From Chloroflexota bacterium (GTDB lineage Bacteria > Chloroflexota > Dormibacteria > Dormibacterales > Dormibacteraceae), in NCBI GenBank assembly GCA_005879945.1, contig VBHX01000177.1, positions 1-55,270 on the forward strand: a stretch of DNA of 55,270 nucleotides. Direction: 5' to 3'. The notes beneath the pieces were generated by a model. It saw only the letters and a list, made by a program, of their open reading frames with translations. It was not told the origin of the DNA and ran no database searches. A program made the position numbers and the translations under genes. Positions 33,013 to 40,277 of this stretch are shown piece by piece (positions within the stretch are counted from its first letter, which is position 1; the number at the start of each line of letters is the position of its first letter).

Positions 33013-33524
33013 GCGGCGATCAGCGTCAAGTAGTGATCCAGCGTCGACGTGTCCAGCGGTCCCGCAAATGACGCGGTGACCACTCCGTTGGCGTCGATGA
33101 AGATCGTCACCGGCGGCCCGACGACGCCGTAATCCTGGTACTTGCCTGACACGATCGGCCCCACCGGATATGTGTGCGCGTGCTGCTGCTCAAAGGACCG
33201 AACCCCGGAACTCGTGTCCTGCACGGCAGCGCCGACAAAGACAACGTTGGGATGCGCCGCCGCCGCGCCGGTCAGGACCGGTTGCTCCTGGACGCAAGGT
33301 CCGCACCACGACGCCCAGAAGTTGACGACCACTGGTTTTCCGCGCAGCTGCTGGATCCCGACCTTCTGCCCGTCGGGCTGCTGAATGGCCAGGTCCGGGG
33401 CTGTGTGCCCCAGGAGGTGCGGGCTGTTCATGGCCGCGTGCTGAAGGCCCCAGGCCAGCGAAACCATCAGGACTGCGCCGAGGACGATCGCGCCGGCCGA
33501 GATGAAACCGGACCTGAGGTTCAA
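33009..33524 (-). CDS. ccmG: TlpA/CcmG-like thiol-disulfide oxidoreductase
   Basis: 171 aa: N-terminal anchor (ISAGAIVLGAVLMVSLAWG), then a thioredoxin fold with NFWASWCGPCVQEQP (Cys74, Cys77) and the cis-Pro loop VVGPPVTIFID. The IQQPDGQKVGIQQLRGK stretch is typical of ResA/TlpA. First gene of the ccm operon. It would keep apocytochrome CXXCH cysteines reduced for haem attachment. No CcmH (LRCxxC) gene is found in the operon, so this protein may do the whole reductive step. Confidence 0.9.
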   Translation of the reverse strand: MNLRSGFISAGAIVLGAVLMVSLAWGLQHAAMNSPHLLGHTAPDLAIQQPDGQKVGIQQLRGKPVVVNFWASWCGPCVQEQPVLTGAAAAHPNVVFVGAAVQDTSSGVRSFEQQHAHTYPVGPIVSGKYQDYGVVGPPVTIFIDANGVVTASFAGPLDTSTLDHYLTLIAA

Positions 33525-33552
33525 CGCGCTGAGTCTAGTCGAGCCACAAGTA

Positions 33553-34794
33553 CTAGTCGGAAAGGGAGTTTGCGGCCGAAATCCGGCTGTAAAGATGGCC
33601 GCTCGGCTTGATCGTCCGCTCCAGGGTCTTGCGGTCCACCTCTATCAGTCCGAAGCGGATGCCGTACCCGCGGCCCCACTCGAAGTTGTCCGTGTTCGTC
33701 CAGTGGAAATAGCCGCGCACGTCCACGCCGTCGCCGATGGCGAGCAGAACGTTGGCGAGGGTCTCGGTGATGTAGCTGCGGCGCCACTCGTCGTCGGTCG
33801 TGGCCAGACCGCTCTCGGTGATGTACACGGGTTTGCCCATCGAACGCACCTCGTTCAGCACGATGCGCATCCAGGTTGGGTCGGTGCTGAGCCCCATGTC
33901 GGTCACGCGACGGCCCGGGACGTTGAAGCGCCGGATGAACTGGTCCATCGGCCGCGCCGCGTCGAATGCGCACATCTGGCCCCAGTAGTGGGCGATGCCG
34001 ATGTAGTCGCTCGTCGACTCCACGATCCTGCGCAGGTGCCCGGGTGCGATTGGCCAGCGGTCGAGCGCCATCTGCGAGGTTCCCGCCGCCCACCGATCGC
34101 GCCGCCTGCCGGACGCGGGCAGGAAAAGCAGCTTGTGGTGCGACAGGCCAACCTGCGCGTCTGGCCATCTGCGCTTGATCGCCAGGTAGGCGAGCTCGTG
34201 CGCCTTGCGCATGTTGCTGGTGACGCGATAAAGGCCGGCGATGTCTCCACGCCGGCCGGGAGGGAACTCGCCAGTGACCCAGCCGTTGGCTCCATAGATG
34301 CCCGGTTCGTTGATGGTGCACCAAAGCGTGACGAGGTCGCCGAGCTCGTCGGCCACACGATGCACGAAAGGTAGAAATGCGTGCGCGGCGCCACGCGCTG
34401 CCCATCCGCCCTTCCGCGCAAACCAGATCGGGTTCGAGAAGTGATGGAGGGTGACCATCGGCTCGAGGCCCTGCTCGCGAAGATCGGCGAGGACGTCGCG
34501 GTAGTGGCGGATCTGGCGTACGTCGAACTCGCCCTGCGAGGGTTCGATGCGCGACCACTCAATCGAGAGCCGATGGGCGTTCTGGCTGAGCTCCCGGAGG
34601 AGGGCAAAATCTTCGCGGTAGCGGTGATAGTGGTCGTTGGCCATCCCTGACGTGTCGCCGTTGGCGATCCGGCCTGGCTGCTGCTCGAACTCCCACCAAT
34701 CGCTGTTGCGGTTGTCGCCCTCGACCTGGTGGGCGGCGCTCGATGTCCCCCAAAGAAAGCCATCGGGGAATCGCGGAGCGCGCGCCTCGCTCAC
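33553..34794 (-). CDS. glycoside hydrolase family 1 beta-glycosidase
   Basis: 413 aa with the GH1 barrel: FPDGFLWGTSSAAHQVEGDN at the start, acid/base Glu163 in CTINEP and nucleophile Glu327 in YITESG (usual form ITENG). RLSIEWSRIEP and the aglycone-site Trp in YFHWTNTDNFEWGRGYGIRFGL are also present. No signal peptide, so intracellular cleavage of short beta-glucosides or related sugars is likely. Its ATG overlaps the stop of the phosphatase gene upstream. Slightly shorter than the usual 440-480 aa. Confidence 0.92.
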   Translation of the reverse strand: MSEARAPRFPDGFLWGTSSAAHQVEGDNRNSDWWEFEQQPGRIANGDTSGMANDHYHRYREDFALLRELSQNAHRLSIEWSRIEPSQGEFDVRQIRHYRDVLADLREQGLEPMVTLHHFSNPIWFARKGGWAARGAAHAFLPFVHRVADELGDLVTLWCTINEPGIYGANGWVTGEFPPGRRGDIAGLYRVTSNMRKAHELAYLAIKRRWPDAQVGLSHHKLLFLPASGRRRDRWAAGTSQMALDRWPIAPGHLRRIVESTSDYIGIAHYWGQMCAFDAARPMDQFIRRFNVPGRRVTDMGLSTDPTWMRIVLNEVRSMGKPVYITESGLATTDDEWRRSYITETLANVLLAIGDGVDVRGYFHWTNTDNFEWGRGYGIRFGLIEVDRKTLERTIKPSGHLYSRISAANSLSD

Positions 34795-35423
34795 GCGATG
34801 CTGGCCTGTTTGTCGACCTTGGGTGGCGACACGTACTCCCAGCGGACGGGCTTGTCGTCTTCGATATCCACGACGAGCATCCCAGACTTGTCGATCGCCT
34901 TGCGGTACATCTCACGCTCGTTGTGGGGGCGGCCGTCGAGCACGATCCACGCGGCCTGCAGCGGGTCAGCGTGGCTGACGATGGCCATGGTTTCGCCTGG
35001 GTGCTCGCGCGCAATGCGGCGCATCACCCTGAGAATGCGGGCGCCCATCTGGTCGATTGACTCGTCGCCGGGCACCAGCCCCCGCTTGGCCTTGTGCACG
35101 AACCAGAGCGGGCGGCGCATCGGGATCTGCCAGTACGGAAGTCCCTGGAGGTAGCGGCTGAACTCGGCCTCGCGCAACTCGGGCTCCGTCTCGATGACTG
35201 CCGGTGGGTCGAGCCTCGAGTTGATCAGCTCGGTTGTCTCGACAGCCCGTGCAAGCGGACTGGTGACGATTCGCTTGACGTTCTCCGATCGCAGCCGGTC
35301 GCCCACGGCTGTGGCCTGCGCGCGGCCGAGCGCGCTCAGCTGAAAGCCATCGAGGTGCCCGTAAAGAAGACGGCGCGGGTTCTCGACGTCGGCATGCCGG
35401 ATCAGGAAGACGCGCGTTGACAC
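34791..35423 (-). CDS. histidine phosphatase family protein
   Basis: 210 aa, branch-1 histidine phosphatase: VFLIRHADVENPRRLLYG holds the catalytic RH, SPLARAVETTELI is the second Arg region, and MAIVSHADPLQAAW the second His. It is not closely similar to the phosphatase at 333-896. The gene overlaps the glycosidase by four bases, so the two are co-translated. A sugar-phosphate substrate is conceivable from this pairing. Repeat copy B lies 27 bases upstream of its start. Confidence 0.88.
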   Translation of the reverse strand: MSTRVFLIRHADVENPRRLLYGHLDGFQLSALGRAQATAVGDRLRSENVKRIVTSPLARAVETTELINSRLDPPAVIETEPELREAEFSRYLQGLPYWQIPMRRPLWFVHKAKRGLVPGDESIDQMGARILRVMRRIAREHPGETMAIVSHADPLQAAWIVLDGRPHNEREMYRKAIDKSGMLVVDIEDDKPVRWEYVSPPKVDKQASIA

Positions 35424-35450
35424 TCAACTGATCCTAACTGCGCGATCGAT

Positions 35451-35495
35451 CCTCCCCACCGGCGCTTCGCGCCACCTCCCGAAGTGGCGGGAAGG
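35451..35495 (+). repeat. two-hairpin palindromic repeat, copy B
   Basis: CCTCCCCACC, hairpin GGCGC-TTC-GCGCC (35461-35473), then CCTCCCG...CGGGAAGG, an imperfect stem. It ends directly at the stop codon of the GGDEF-like gene (TAG complement at 35496-35498) and precedes the phosphatase on the same strand, so it could act as a terminator between them. Confidence 0.72.
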
Positions 35496-36152
35496 CTAGG
35501 AACGAAATGCGCCGACCGACGTGCGATTGGTCCCGGACGACCGGCCGTACTCGAGCGCGTGGTAGGCCTCGCGGAGGAGGTTGCCGGAGTACTCGCGGCG
35601 GTTCATGAGGCCCGCCTCATCGCCGGATGTTGAGACGACGGCGATCGTGGCCGCTCCGCAGCTGACGGTGATCCTCTTCCAGTTGCCGCCGGTCGCAAAG
35701 TCGTGGGCGGCGATCCCCCGGCGGATCTTGTCGGCGGCAAGGGTCGCGCCCTGCTCGTCCGTCTCGGGCAGGACGATGGCGAAATGCGGCGGCCCCTCCG
35801 CATCCAAAAAAGCGACGGTGTCGGTGTCGCGGATGGCCTGCCCGAGCCGCTCCGAGATCTCGCGCAGCAGCCCTTCAAGCTGGATGTGCCCGAGCTCCTT
35901 GTGGACGTGCTCGGCGTGGTCGAGCTCCACCACCAGCACCGACAGCGGCCGGTGGTAGCGGACGGCCCGATTGGCCTCCTGGCCGACCAGGGCGTTGATG
36001 AACTTTGAGTTCCAGATCCCCGTCACGGGGTCGACAACGCCGAACAGGGGGCTGGAGGTGCGGTCGGACTGGCTGTGCCCGCAATTCGGGCAGTATTGGG
36101 CTCCGACGGGCAATTCGGAATTGCAATACCAGCAGGCGCCCACGGCGGGCAT
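35496..36152 (-). CDS. zinc ribbon plus degenerate GGDEF domain protein
   Basis: 218 aa. Residues 7-25 form a zinc ribbon (CWYCNSELPVGAQYCPNCG). From about 40 the sequence follows the diguanylate-cyclase fold: DPVTGIWNSKFINALVGQE, PLSVLVVELDHAEHVHKELG, LLREISERLGQAIRDTDTVA, and near the end ITVSCGAATIAV. The GGDEF loop itself is EGPPHFAIVLPET, so the catalytic signature is lost and c-di-GMP synthesis is unlikely. Start ATG at 36152 follows GAAGG; the open frame upstream belongs to the shadow of rarA. It may act as a sensor or nucleotide-binding scaffold. Confidence 0.75.
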   Translation of the reverse strand: MPAVGACWYCNSELPVGAQYCPNCGHSQSDRTSSPLFGVVDPVTGIWNSKFINALVGQEANRAVRYHRPLSVLVVELDHAEHVHKELGHIQLEGLLREISERLGQAIRDTDTVAFLDAEGPPHFAIVLPETDEQGATLAADKIRRGIAAHDFATGGNWKRITVSCGAATIAVVSTSGDEAGLMNRREYSGNLLREAYHALEYGRSSGTNRTSVGAFRS

Positions 36153-36179
36153 TCTACCTTCGAGGTCAGAATTTCCAAT

Positions 36180-37451
36180 GTGACTAACCAGGGCGAGCTT
36201 TTCGAGGTTCCAGGCGGACCTGAGCCGAACGCGCCCCTGGCCACCCGGCTGCGGCCCCGGAGCTTCGACCAACTGGTCGGCCAGAAGGGGATCGTCGAGG
36301 TCCTCCGCGGGCTGAGCGCCTCCGGACACCTGCCCAGCATCGTGCTCTGGGGGCCCCCGGGGAGCGGAAAAACGACCCTGGCCGGGCTTCTGGCCGCCGA
36401 GACGAAGGCGCGCCTGGTCGCCATGTCGGCGGTCACCGCGGGGGTGGCCGATCTCCGGAAGGTGGTCGCTGAGGCCAAGGTGCACCGCCGGGCGGGCCTG
36501 CGGACGGTGCTCTTCATCGACGAGATCCACCGCTTCAACAAAGCCCAGCAGGACGCCATCCTGCCGCACGTAGAAGACGGCACTGTGACCCTCATCGGCG
36601 CCACGACCGAGAACCCTTCCTTCGAGGTCATCGCGCCGCTGCTTTCGCGGAGCCGGGTATTCCGCCTGGAGGCCCTCGAACGCGACGACCTGAAGAAGAT
36701 CGTCGAGCGCGGCGCAGGCGAGCTTGGCGCCACCCTCACCGAGGACGGCATGGACGCCCTGCTCGAGGGCGCCCGGGGCGATGCCCGGGTGGCGCTCAAC
36801 GGGCTCGAGACCGCGGCTGCGCTCGCGGGTGAAGGCGAGGTGACGCTCACGCATGTCGAGCGTGCGCTGCAAGAAGGTCACCTTCTCTACGACCGCGCCG
36901 GCGACCAGCACTACGACATCGTGTCGGCGCTGATCAAGAGCGTGCGCGGCAGCGATCCGGACGCAGCGGTCTACTGGCTCGCGCGGATGCTGGAAGCCGG
37001 CGAGGACCCGCTGTTCGTCGCGCGCCGGCTCGTCATCTCGGCCGCGGAGGACATCGGCCTCGCCGATCCGCAAGCGCTGCAGGTCGCGATGGCGGCGCAG
37101 CAGGCCGCGCACTTTGTGGGGATGCCGGAAGCAGTGTTGCCGCTCACCGAAGCCGCGCTGTATCTCGCTCTTGCGCCGAAGTCGAACTCCGCGCTCACGT
37201 CATACGGTGCCGCGCGCGAGCTCATCAACCAGACTGGCAACGAGCCGGTGCCTATGCACCTGCGGAACGCCGTCACGGGCTTGATGCGATCGATGGGCTA
37301 CGGCCGCGACTACAAGTACGCGCACGACTATGAAAGTGGCGTCGCCGACCAGGTGCACATGCCCGAAAAGCTGAAGGGCCGCAGGGTGTACCAGCCCGGT
37401 CCACGTGACCGGGGCTCCCCGCCCCGCGGGGAGCTCCCGCCACGCCCGTAG
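36180..37451 (+). CDS. rarA: replication-associated recombination protein RarA (MgsA) AAA+ ATPase
   Basis: 423 aa, GTG start. LRPRSFDQLVGQKGIV begins the clamp-loader-like AAA+ domain; Walker A is WGPPGSGKTTLAGLLA, Walker B VLFIDEIHRFNKAQQDA, sensor 1 LIGATTENPSF. The C-terminal tetramer domain contains YDIVSALIKSVRGSDPDAAV and GYGRDYKYAHDYESG, all typical. The final 13 residues (DRGSPPRGELPPRP) are encoded by palindromic repeat copy C and replace the normal family end. Only 27 bases separate it from the divergent GGDEF-like gene. Acts at stalled replication forks. Confidence 0.94.
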   Translation: MTNQGELFEVPGGPEPNAPLATRLRPRSFDQLVGQKGIVEVLRGLSASGHLPSIVLWGPPGSGKTTLAGLLAAETKARLVAMSAVTAGVADLRKVVAEAKVHRRAGLRTVLFIDEIHRFNKAQQDAILPHVEDGTVTLIGATTENPSFEVIAPLLSRSRVFRLEALERDDLKKIVERGAGELGATLTEDGMDALLEGARGDARVALNGLETAAALAGEGEVTLTHVERALQEGHLLYDRAGDQHYDIVSALIKSVRGSDPDAAVYWLARMLEAGEDPLFVARRLVISAAEDIGLADPQALQVAMAAQQAAHFVGMPEAVLPLTEAALYLALAPKSNSALTSYGAARELINQTGNEPVPMHLRNAVTGLMRSMGYGRDYKYAHDYESGVADQVHMPEKLKGRRVYQPGPRDRGSPPRGELPPRP

Positions 37452-37471
37452 GGCGTCGCGGTGTGGGGAGC
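37414..37471 (-). repeat. two-hairpin palindromic repeat, copy C (inverted)
   Basis: Read on the reverse strand it has CTCCCCAC, then hairpin ACGCCC-TAC-GGGCGT (37442-37456) and hairpin GCTCCCCGC-GGG-GCGGGGAGC (37414-37434, 9-bp perfect stem). It covers the last codons and the stop of rarA. Confidence 0.7.
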
Positions 37472-37489
37472 TCGATATTGAATTTCGGT

Positions 37490-37495
37490 TAGATT
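37490..37495 (+). promoter_or_regulatory. -10 box of the Ndk-like gene
   Basis: TAGATT ends eight bases before the GTG at 37504 with no Shine-Dalgarno between, suggesting a leaderless or nearly leaderless message just downstream of the repeat. Confidence 0.35.
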
Positions 37496-37503
37496 CACGA
37501 ACC

Positions 37504-38124
37504 GTGGCTGACGCTCTCGTCATTTTCAAACCCGACGCGGCCTACAGGCTGGCCGCTCGCGCAGGCATCTGGGGCTGGCTCGCATCAGAGCGCGAGTGGA
37601 AGATCGAGTCTCTCACATGGTTCCAGCCGCCCGCATCGCTCATCGAGGGTCACTACGACTTTCTCGCCGGCAGGCCGTTCTTTGGCTGGCTGGTCGATTT
37701 CATGACCGCACTGCCGATGGTGGTGGGTCGCGTCACTGCGGCGCCCGACGCCCTCGAGCGAATGCGCTACGACATGGGCGAGACGAGGATCCAGCAGTCG
37801 CGTCCCGGCTCGCTGCGCGAGCGCTACGGGATCTATGGCGGGGTCAACTGCCTCCACCTGTCGGATGCGCCCGAGACCGGCACCGCCGAGGTGGCACGGT
37901 GGTCGAAATTCGTTCAGCTGGACAAGCTCGAGGTCGAGCTAGACGTCGACTCGAACAAGCCCGACCACACCTTTCACCTTCGATCGCTGGCGACTCAGGT
38001 GGCGGGCGGCATCCACGTCGACCTCGCATCTCAGATGATCCGCGAGCTGATGGCTGAGGAATCGGATCTCCAGGGTCCGCAGCTCGAGGCCCTTTTTCGA
38101 ATTACTTTGGGGGCGTTGGCGTAG
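37504..38124 (+). CDS. ndk: nucleoside-diphosphate-kinase-like protein with C-terminal extension
   Basis: 206 aa. ALVIFKPDAAYR (Lys9), HYDFLAGRPFFGWLVDFMTA (Tyr51, Phe59-60), RMRYDMGETRI, GSLRERYG (Arg105) and GVNCLHLSDAPE (Asn115, catalytic His118) follow Ndk in order, so the active site is complete. Identity to ordinary Ndk is low, and about 65 residues follow the core (LDKLEVELDVDSNKPDHTFH onwards) where normal Ndk stops at 140-150. GTG start. It balances NTP pools if active. The 3' end overlaps the convergent MscS gene by 23 bases. Confidence 0.82.
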   Translation: MADALVIFKPDAAYRLAARAGIWGWLASEREWKIESLTWFQPPASLIEGHYDFLAGRPFFGWLVDFMTALPMVVGRVTAAPDALERMRYDMGETRIQQSRPGSLRERYGIYGGVNCLHLSDAPETGTAEVARWSKFVQLDKLEVELDVDSNKPDHTFHLRSLATQVAGGIHVDLASQMIRELMAEESDLQGPQLEALFRITLGALA

Positions 38125-38659
38125 CGTCCGACGCGGGCGGCGGCATTCGGCCGTGGACCAGCACCGGGCGGTTGAAGAGCTCTGAGTTAGGGACCACGAT
38201 CATGTCGCCCGAGTCACTCCTCAGCAGCGTGACCCTAAGCTTGATCTCAGCAACCGTGCCCGAGAGCACGTCGAGCGTGATGCGATCGCCCACCCTGATG
38301 TGACGCTCCAGCAAGACGTAGTAGCCAGACACGTAGTCCTTCAACACGTCCTGGACCCCAAAGCTGGCGATGATGGTCGCCAGCACGATGCCGAAGAGCG
38401 CGATGTTGGCGCTCTGGATCGCGAAGCTGACCGCGAACGCCGCACCGAGGCCGATCAGGCCGAAAGCCACCACGCGGCCGACGATCACCGCCAGCTCGGG
38501 TCGGATCTGTCGGTTCCGCAGCATGTCGGCGACGCGGCGTGCGAGCAGGCGCGCGATCACGACGAAAACGACGAAAACGAGCGCGCCGATCAAAAAGTAC
38601 AGCAGCGACGTGGGGTCAGGCGTGGTCCAGGGCACGGCCGCCAGCGGCGGCGGCGTCAC
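38102..38659 (-). CDS. small MscS-type mechanosensitive channel
   Basis: 185 aa: two or three membrane helices (LLYFLIGALVFVVFVVIARLL; LAVIVGRVVAFGLIGLGAAFAV; the pore helix NIALFGIVLATIIASFGVQD), then the MscS beta domain VLLERHIRVGDRITLDVLSGTV followed by DMIVVPNSELFNRPV. The large cytoplasmic cage is missing, and the protein ends in a Pro-rich tail. It starts with a GTG overlapping the L25-like stop. Function: release of osmolytes on hypo-osmotic stress, or a modest ion leak. Confidence 0.88.
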   Translation of the reverse strand: MTPPPLAAVPWTTPDPTSLLYFLIGALVFVVFVVIARLLARRVADMLRNRQIRPELAVIVGRVVAFGLIGLGAAFAVSFAIQSANIALFGIVLATIIASFGVQDVLKDYVSGYYVLLERHIRVGDRITLDVLSGTVAEIKLRVTLLRSDSGDMIVVPNSELFNRPVLVHGRMPPPASDATPTPPK

Positions 38660-39195
38660 TTCTTCTTCTCGGGTGCTTCCTCTGCCGCGGGAGCCTCGCC
38701 CTCGGCTGCGGCCTCGCCCTCAGCGGCGGCCTCACCTTCGGCAGGAACCACCGCCTCGGCGGCCGGGACTTCCTCTTCGACCTTGAGCTCGCGCTTGTGG
38801 ACGATCTTGACCACGAGCTCGTCAGTCTCCAGGAGCACGGTCACTCCCTTGGGCACATTGAGATCGGAGACACGGAGCTCGGCCTCGATGTCTTCGAGCG
38901 GGGTGAGGTCGACTTCGAAGGACTCCGGGATGTCGGTTGGCAGACACTCGACGCGCAGCGAGTGGATCGGCTGGAGGATGTCCGCGTCTCCGCGCTTGAC
39001 CGCGGCGGACTCGCCGGTCAGGTGGACCGGCACCTCAACGGTGATTTTCTCTTCGAGGCTGACCGCGTAGAAGTCGACGTGGATGGGCCCCAGGCGCCGC
39101 GGATGGGTCTGGATCTCGCGAACGAGGACTTTCTCGGCTCGATCCTTGTCGACAACCAGGTCGACCAGGTGGGTCCGTCCGGACTTGACGAACAC
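38656..39195 (-). CDS. rplY: ribosomal protein L25/CTC-type, N-terminally truncated
   Basis: 179 aa. KVLVREIQTHPRRLGPIHVDFYAVS and the C-terminal TL5 domain (EKITVEVPVHLTGESAAVKR...PTDIPESFEVDLTPLEDI) identify the CTC/TL5 form of L25. The tail is an AEGEAAAEGEA repeat ending in Lys. The first 40-45 residues of L25, with most of the 5S-rRNA-binding barrel start, are absent. The frame upstream of the GTG at 39195 still reads RHRLEFQKV, as L25 should, but meets a TAG at 39220-39222. Either the gene lost its 5' end or the short form is used. 5S rRNA binding is doubtful. Confidence 0.75.
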   Translation of the reverse strand: MFVKSGRTHLVDLVVDKDRAEKVLVREIQTHPRRLGPIHVDFYAVSLEEKITVEVPVHLTGESAAVKRGDADILQPIHSLRVECLPTDIPESFEVDLTPLEDIEAELRVSDLNVPKGVTVLLETDELVVKIVHKRELKVEEEVPAAEAVVPAEGEAAAEGEAAAEGEAPAAEEAPEKKK

Positions 39196-39220
39196 CTTCT
39201 GGAACTCAAGACGGTGTCGC

Positions 39221-39226
39221 TATGAT
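39221..39226 (+). promoter_or_regulatory. -10 box of the RDD gene
   Basis: TATGAT lies 51 bases before the RDD ATG, followed by a leader with an AGAAGGAATAAGG ribosome site. The same bases contain the reverse-strand TAG that closes the L25 frame. Confidence 0.4.
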
Positions 39227-39277
39227 ACCGCGCAGACCAATCCCCTCGGATCGGCACACCACGCAGAAGGAATAAGG

Positions 39278-39844
39278 ATGCAAAGCCCACCGCCTCCCCC
39301 GCCCCCTTCCGGAGAGATGGTCCCGCCCCCGCCACCACCGAGCGGCCCTATGCAGGCACCTGGCGGGTATCTCGCGCCGCAGATGCCCGGTCAGACAACC
39401 TACGGCGGATTCTGGATCCGCGTCGTGGCCAGACTGCTCGACGGGCTGGTCGTTGGGATTCCTTTTGCCATCTTGTTCGGAATTGTCTTTGTGGCCTTTG
39501 GTGTGTCCGCCAACTCGAGCAATCAGAGCACGCAGCAAGCCGGCACGGCGGTTTTCGGAGGCGCGTTCATCCTCCTGTACCTGGTCCTGCTCGCAGTGTC
39601 GATCGCGTACTGGATCTATTTCTGGGGTTCGAGCGGCCAAACGATCGGAATGCGATTGCTCCGGTTGCGGGTCATTGACGCGAACACCGGAGCTCCGATC
39701 GGATACGGTCGGGCGGCGATTCGCTTTCTCATGTCATTGATCAACACCTGGGCCTGCTACATCGGATGGATATGGGTCGCCTTCGATGCCCGCAAACAGG
39801 GTTGGCACGACAAAGTCGCCAACTCGGTGGTGATCCATTACTAA
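39278..39844 (+). CDS. RDD-family membrane protein with proline-rich N-terminus
   Basis: 188 aa. Residues 1-45 are Pro/Gly/Gln-rich (two PPPPPP runs) and probably cytoplasmic. Then comes the RDD domain: GGFWIRVVARLLDGLVVGIP (Arg and Asp in helix 1), a second helix, YWIYFWGSSGQTIGMRLLRLRVID and the last helix with AFDARKQGWHDKVANSVVI. Strong ribosome site AGAAGGAATAAGG. RDD proteins are membrane proteins of mostly unknown role, some linked to ion exchange. The proline-rich head recurs in two other membrane proteins at 44413-45905. Confidence 0.85.
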   Translation: MQSPPPPPPPSGEMVPPPPPPSGPMQAPGGYLAPQMPGQTTYGGFWIRVVARLLDGLVVGIPFAILFGIVFVAFGVSANSSNQSTQQAGTAVFGGAFILLYLVLLAVSIAYWIYFWGSSGQTIGMRLLRLRVIDANTGAPIGYGRAAIRFLMSLINTWACYIGWIWVAFDARKQGWHDKVANSVVIHY

Positions 39845-39857
39845 CTGACGTCGATCT

Positions 39858-40277
39858 CTAGCGGCTTCCCTCTGGGAAACGCTTGCGAAGCCAGTCGACG
39901 ATTCCCTGTAAAGGCGTGCCCGGGGTGAAGAGCTCGGCCACGCCTTTCTCCTTGAGCGCGGCGATGTCGTCCTCGGGGATGATCCCGCCGCCGAAGACGA
40001 CGATGTCGGTCGCCTTTCGTCGCTTCAGCTCCTGGACGACCGCGGGGAAGAGGGTCATGTGCGCGCCCGAATGGATTGACAAACCGATGACCTGCGCATC
40101 TTCCTGCAGAGCGGCATCGACGACCATCTCCGGCGTCTGCCGCAGCCCTGTGTAGATGACCTCATAGCCCGCGTCGCGAAGAGCGCGTGCGACGACCTTC
40201 ACGCCCCTGTCGTGGCCGTCGAGCCCGACCTTGGCGAGCACGATCCGCACCGGCCGGATCGCAGTCTTCGTGGCCAT
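39858..40277 (-). CDS. methylmalonyl-CoA mutase, cobalamin-binding subunit
   Basis: 139 aa B12-binding domain as a separate protein: [21 protein letters not shown] contains the DxHxxG that binds cobalamin through His, followed by [18 protein letters not shown] (SxL-like) and [11 protein letters not shown] (GG motif). The ATG at 40277 shares a base with the stop of the large subunit (TGATG); a TTG lies one codon upstream. Small and large subunits together interconvert acyl-CoA skeletons, normally (R)-methylmalonyl-CoA and succinyl-CoA. Confidence 0.93.
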   Translation of the reverse strand: MATKTAIRPVRIVLAKVGLDGHDRGVKVVARALRDAGYEVIYTGLRQTPEMVVDAALQEDAQVIGLSIHSGAHMTLFPAVVQELKRRKATDIVVFGGGIIPEDDIAALKEKGVAELFTPGTPLQGIVDWLRKRFPEGSR

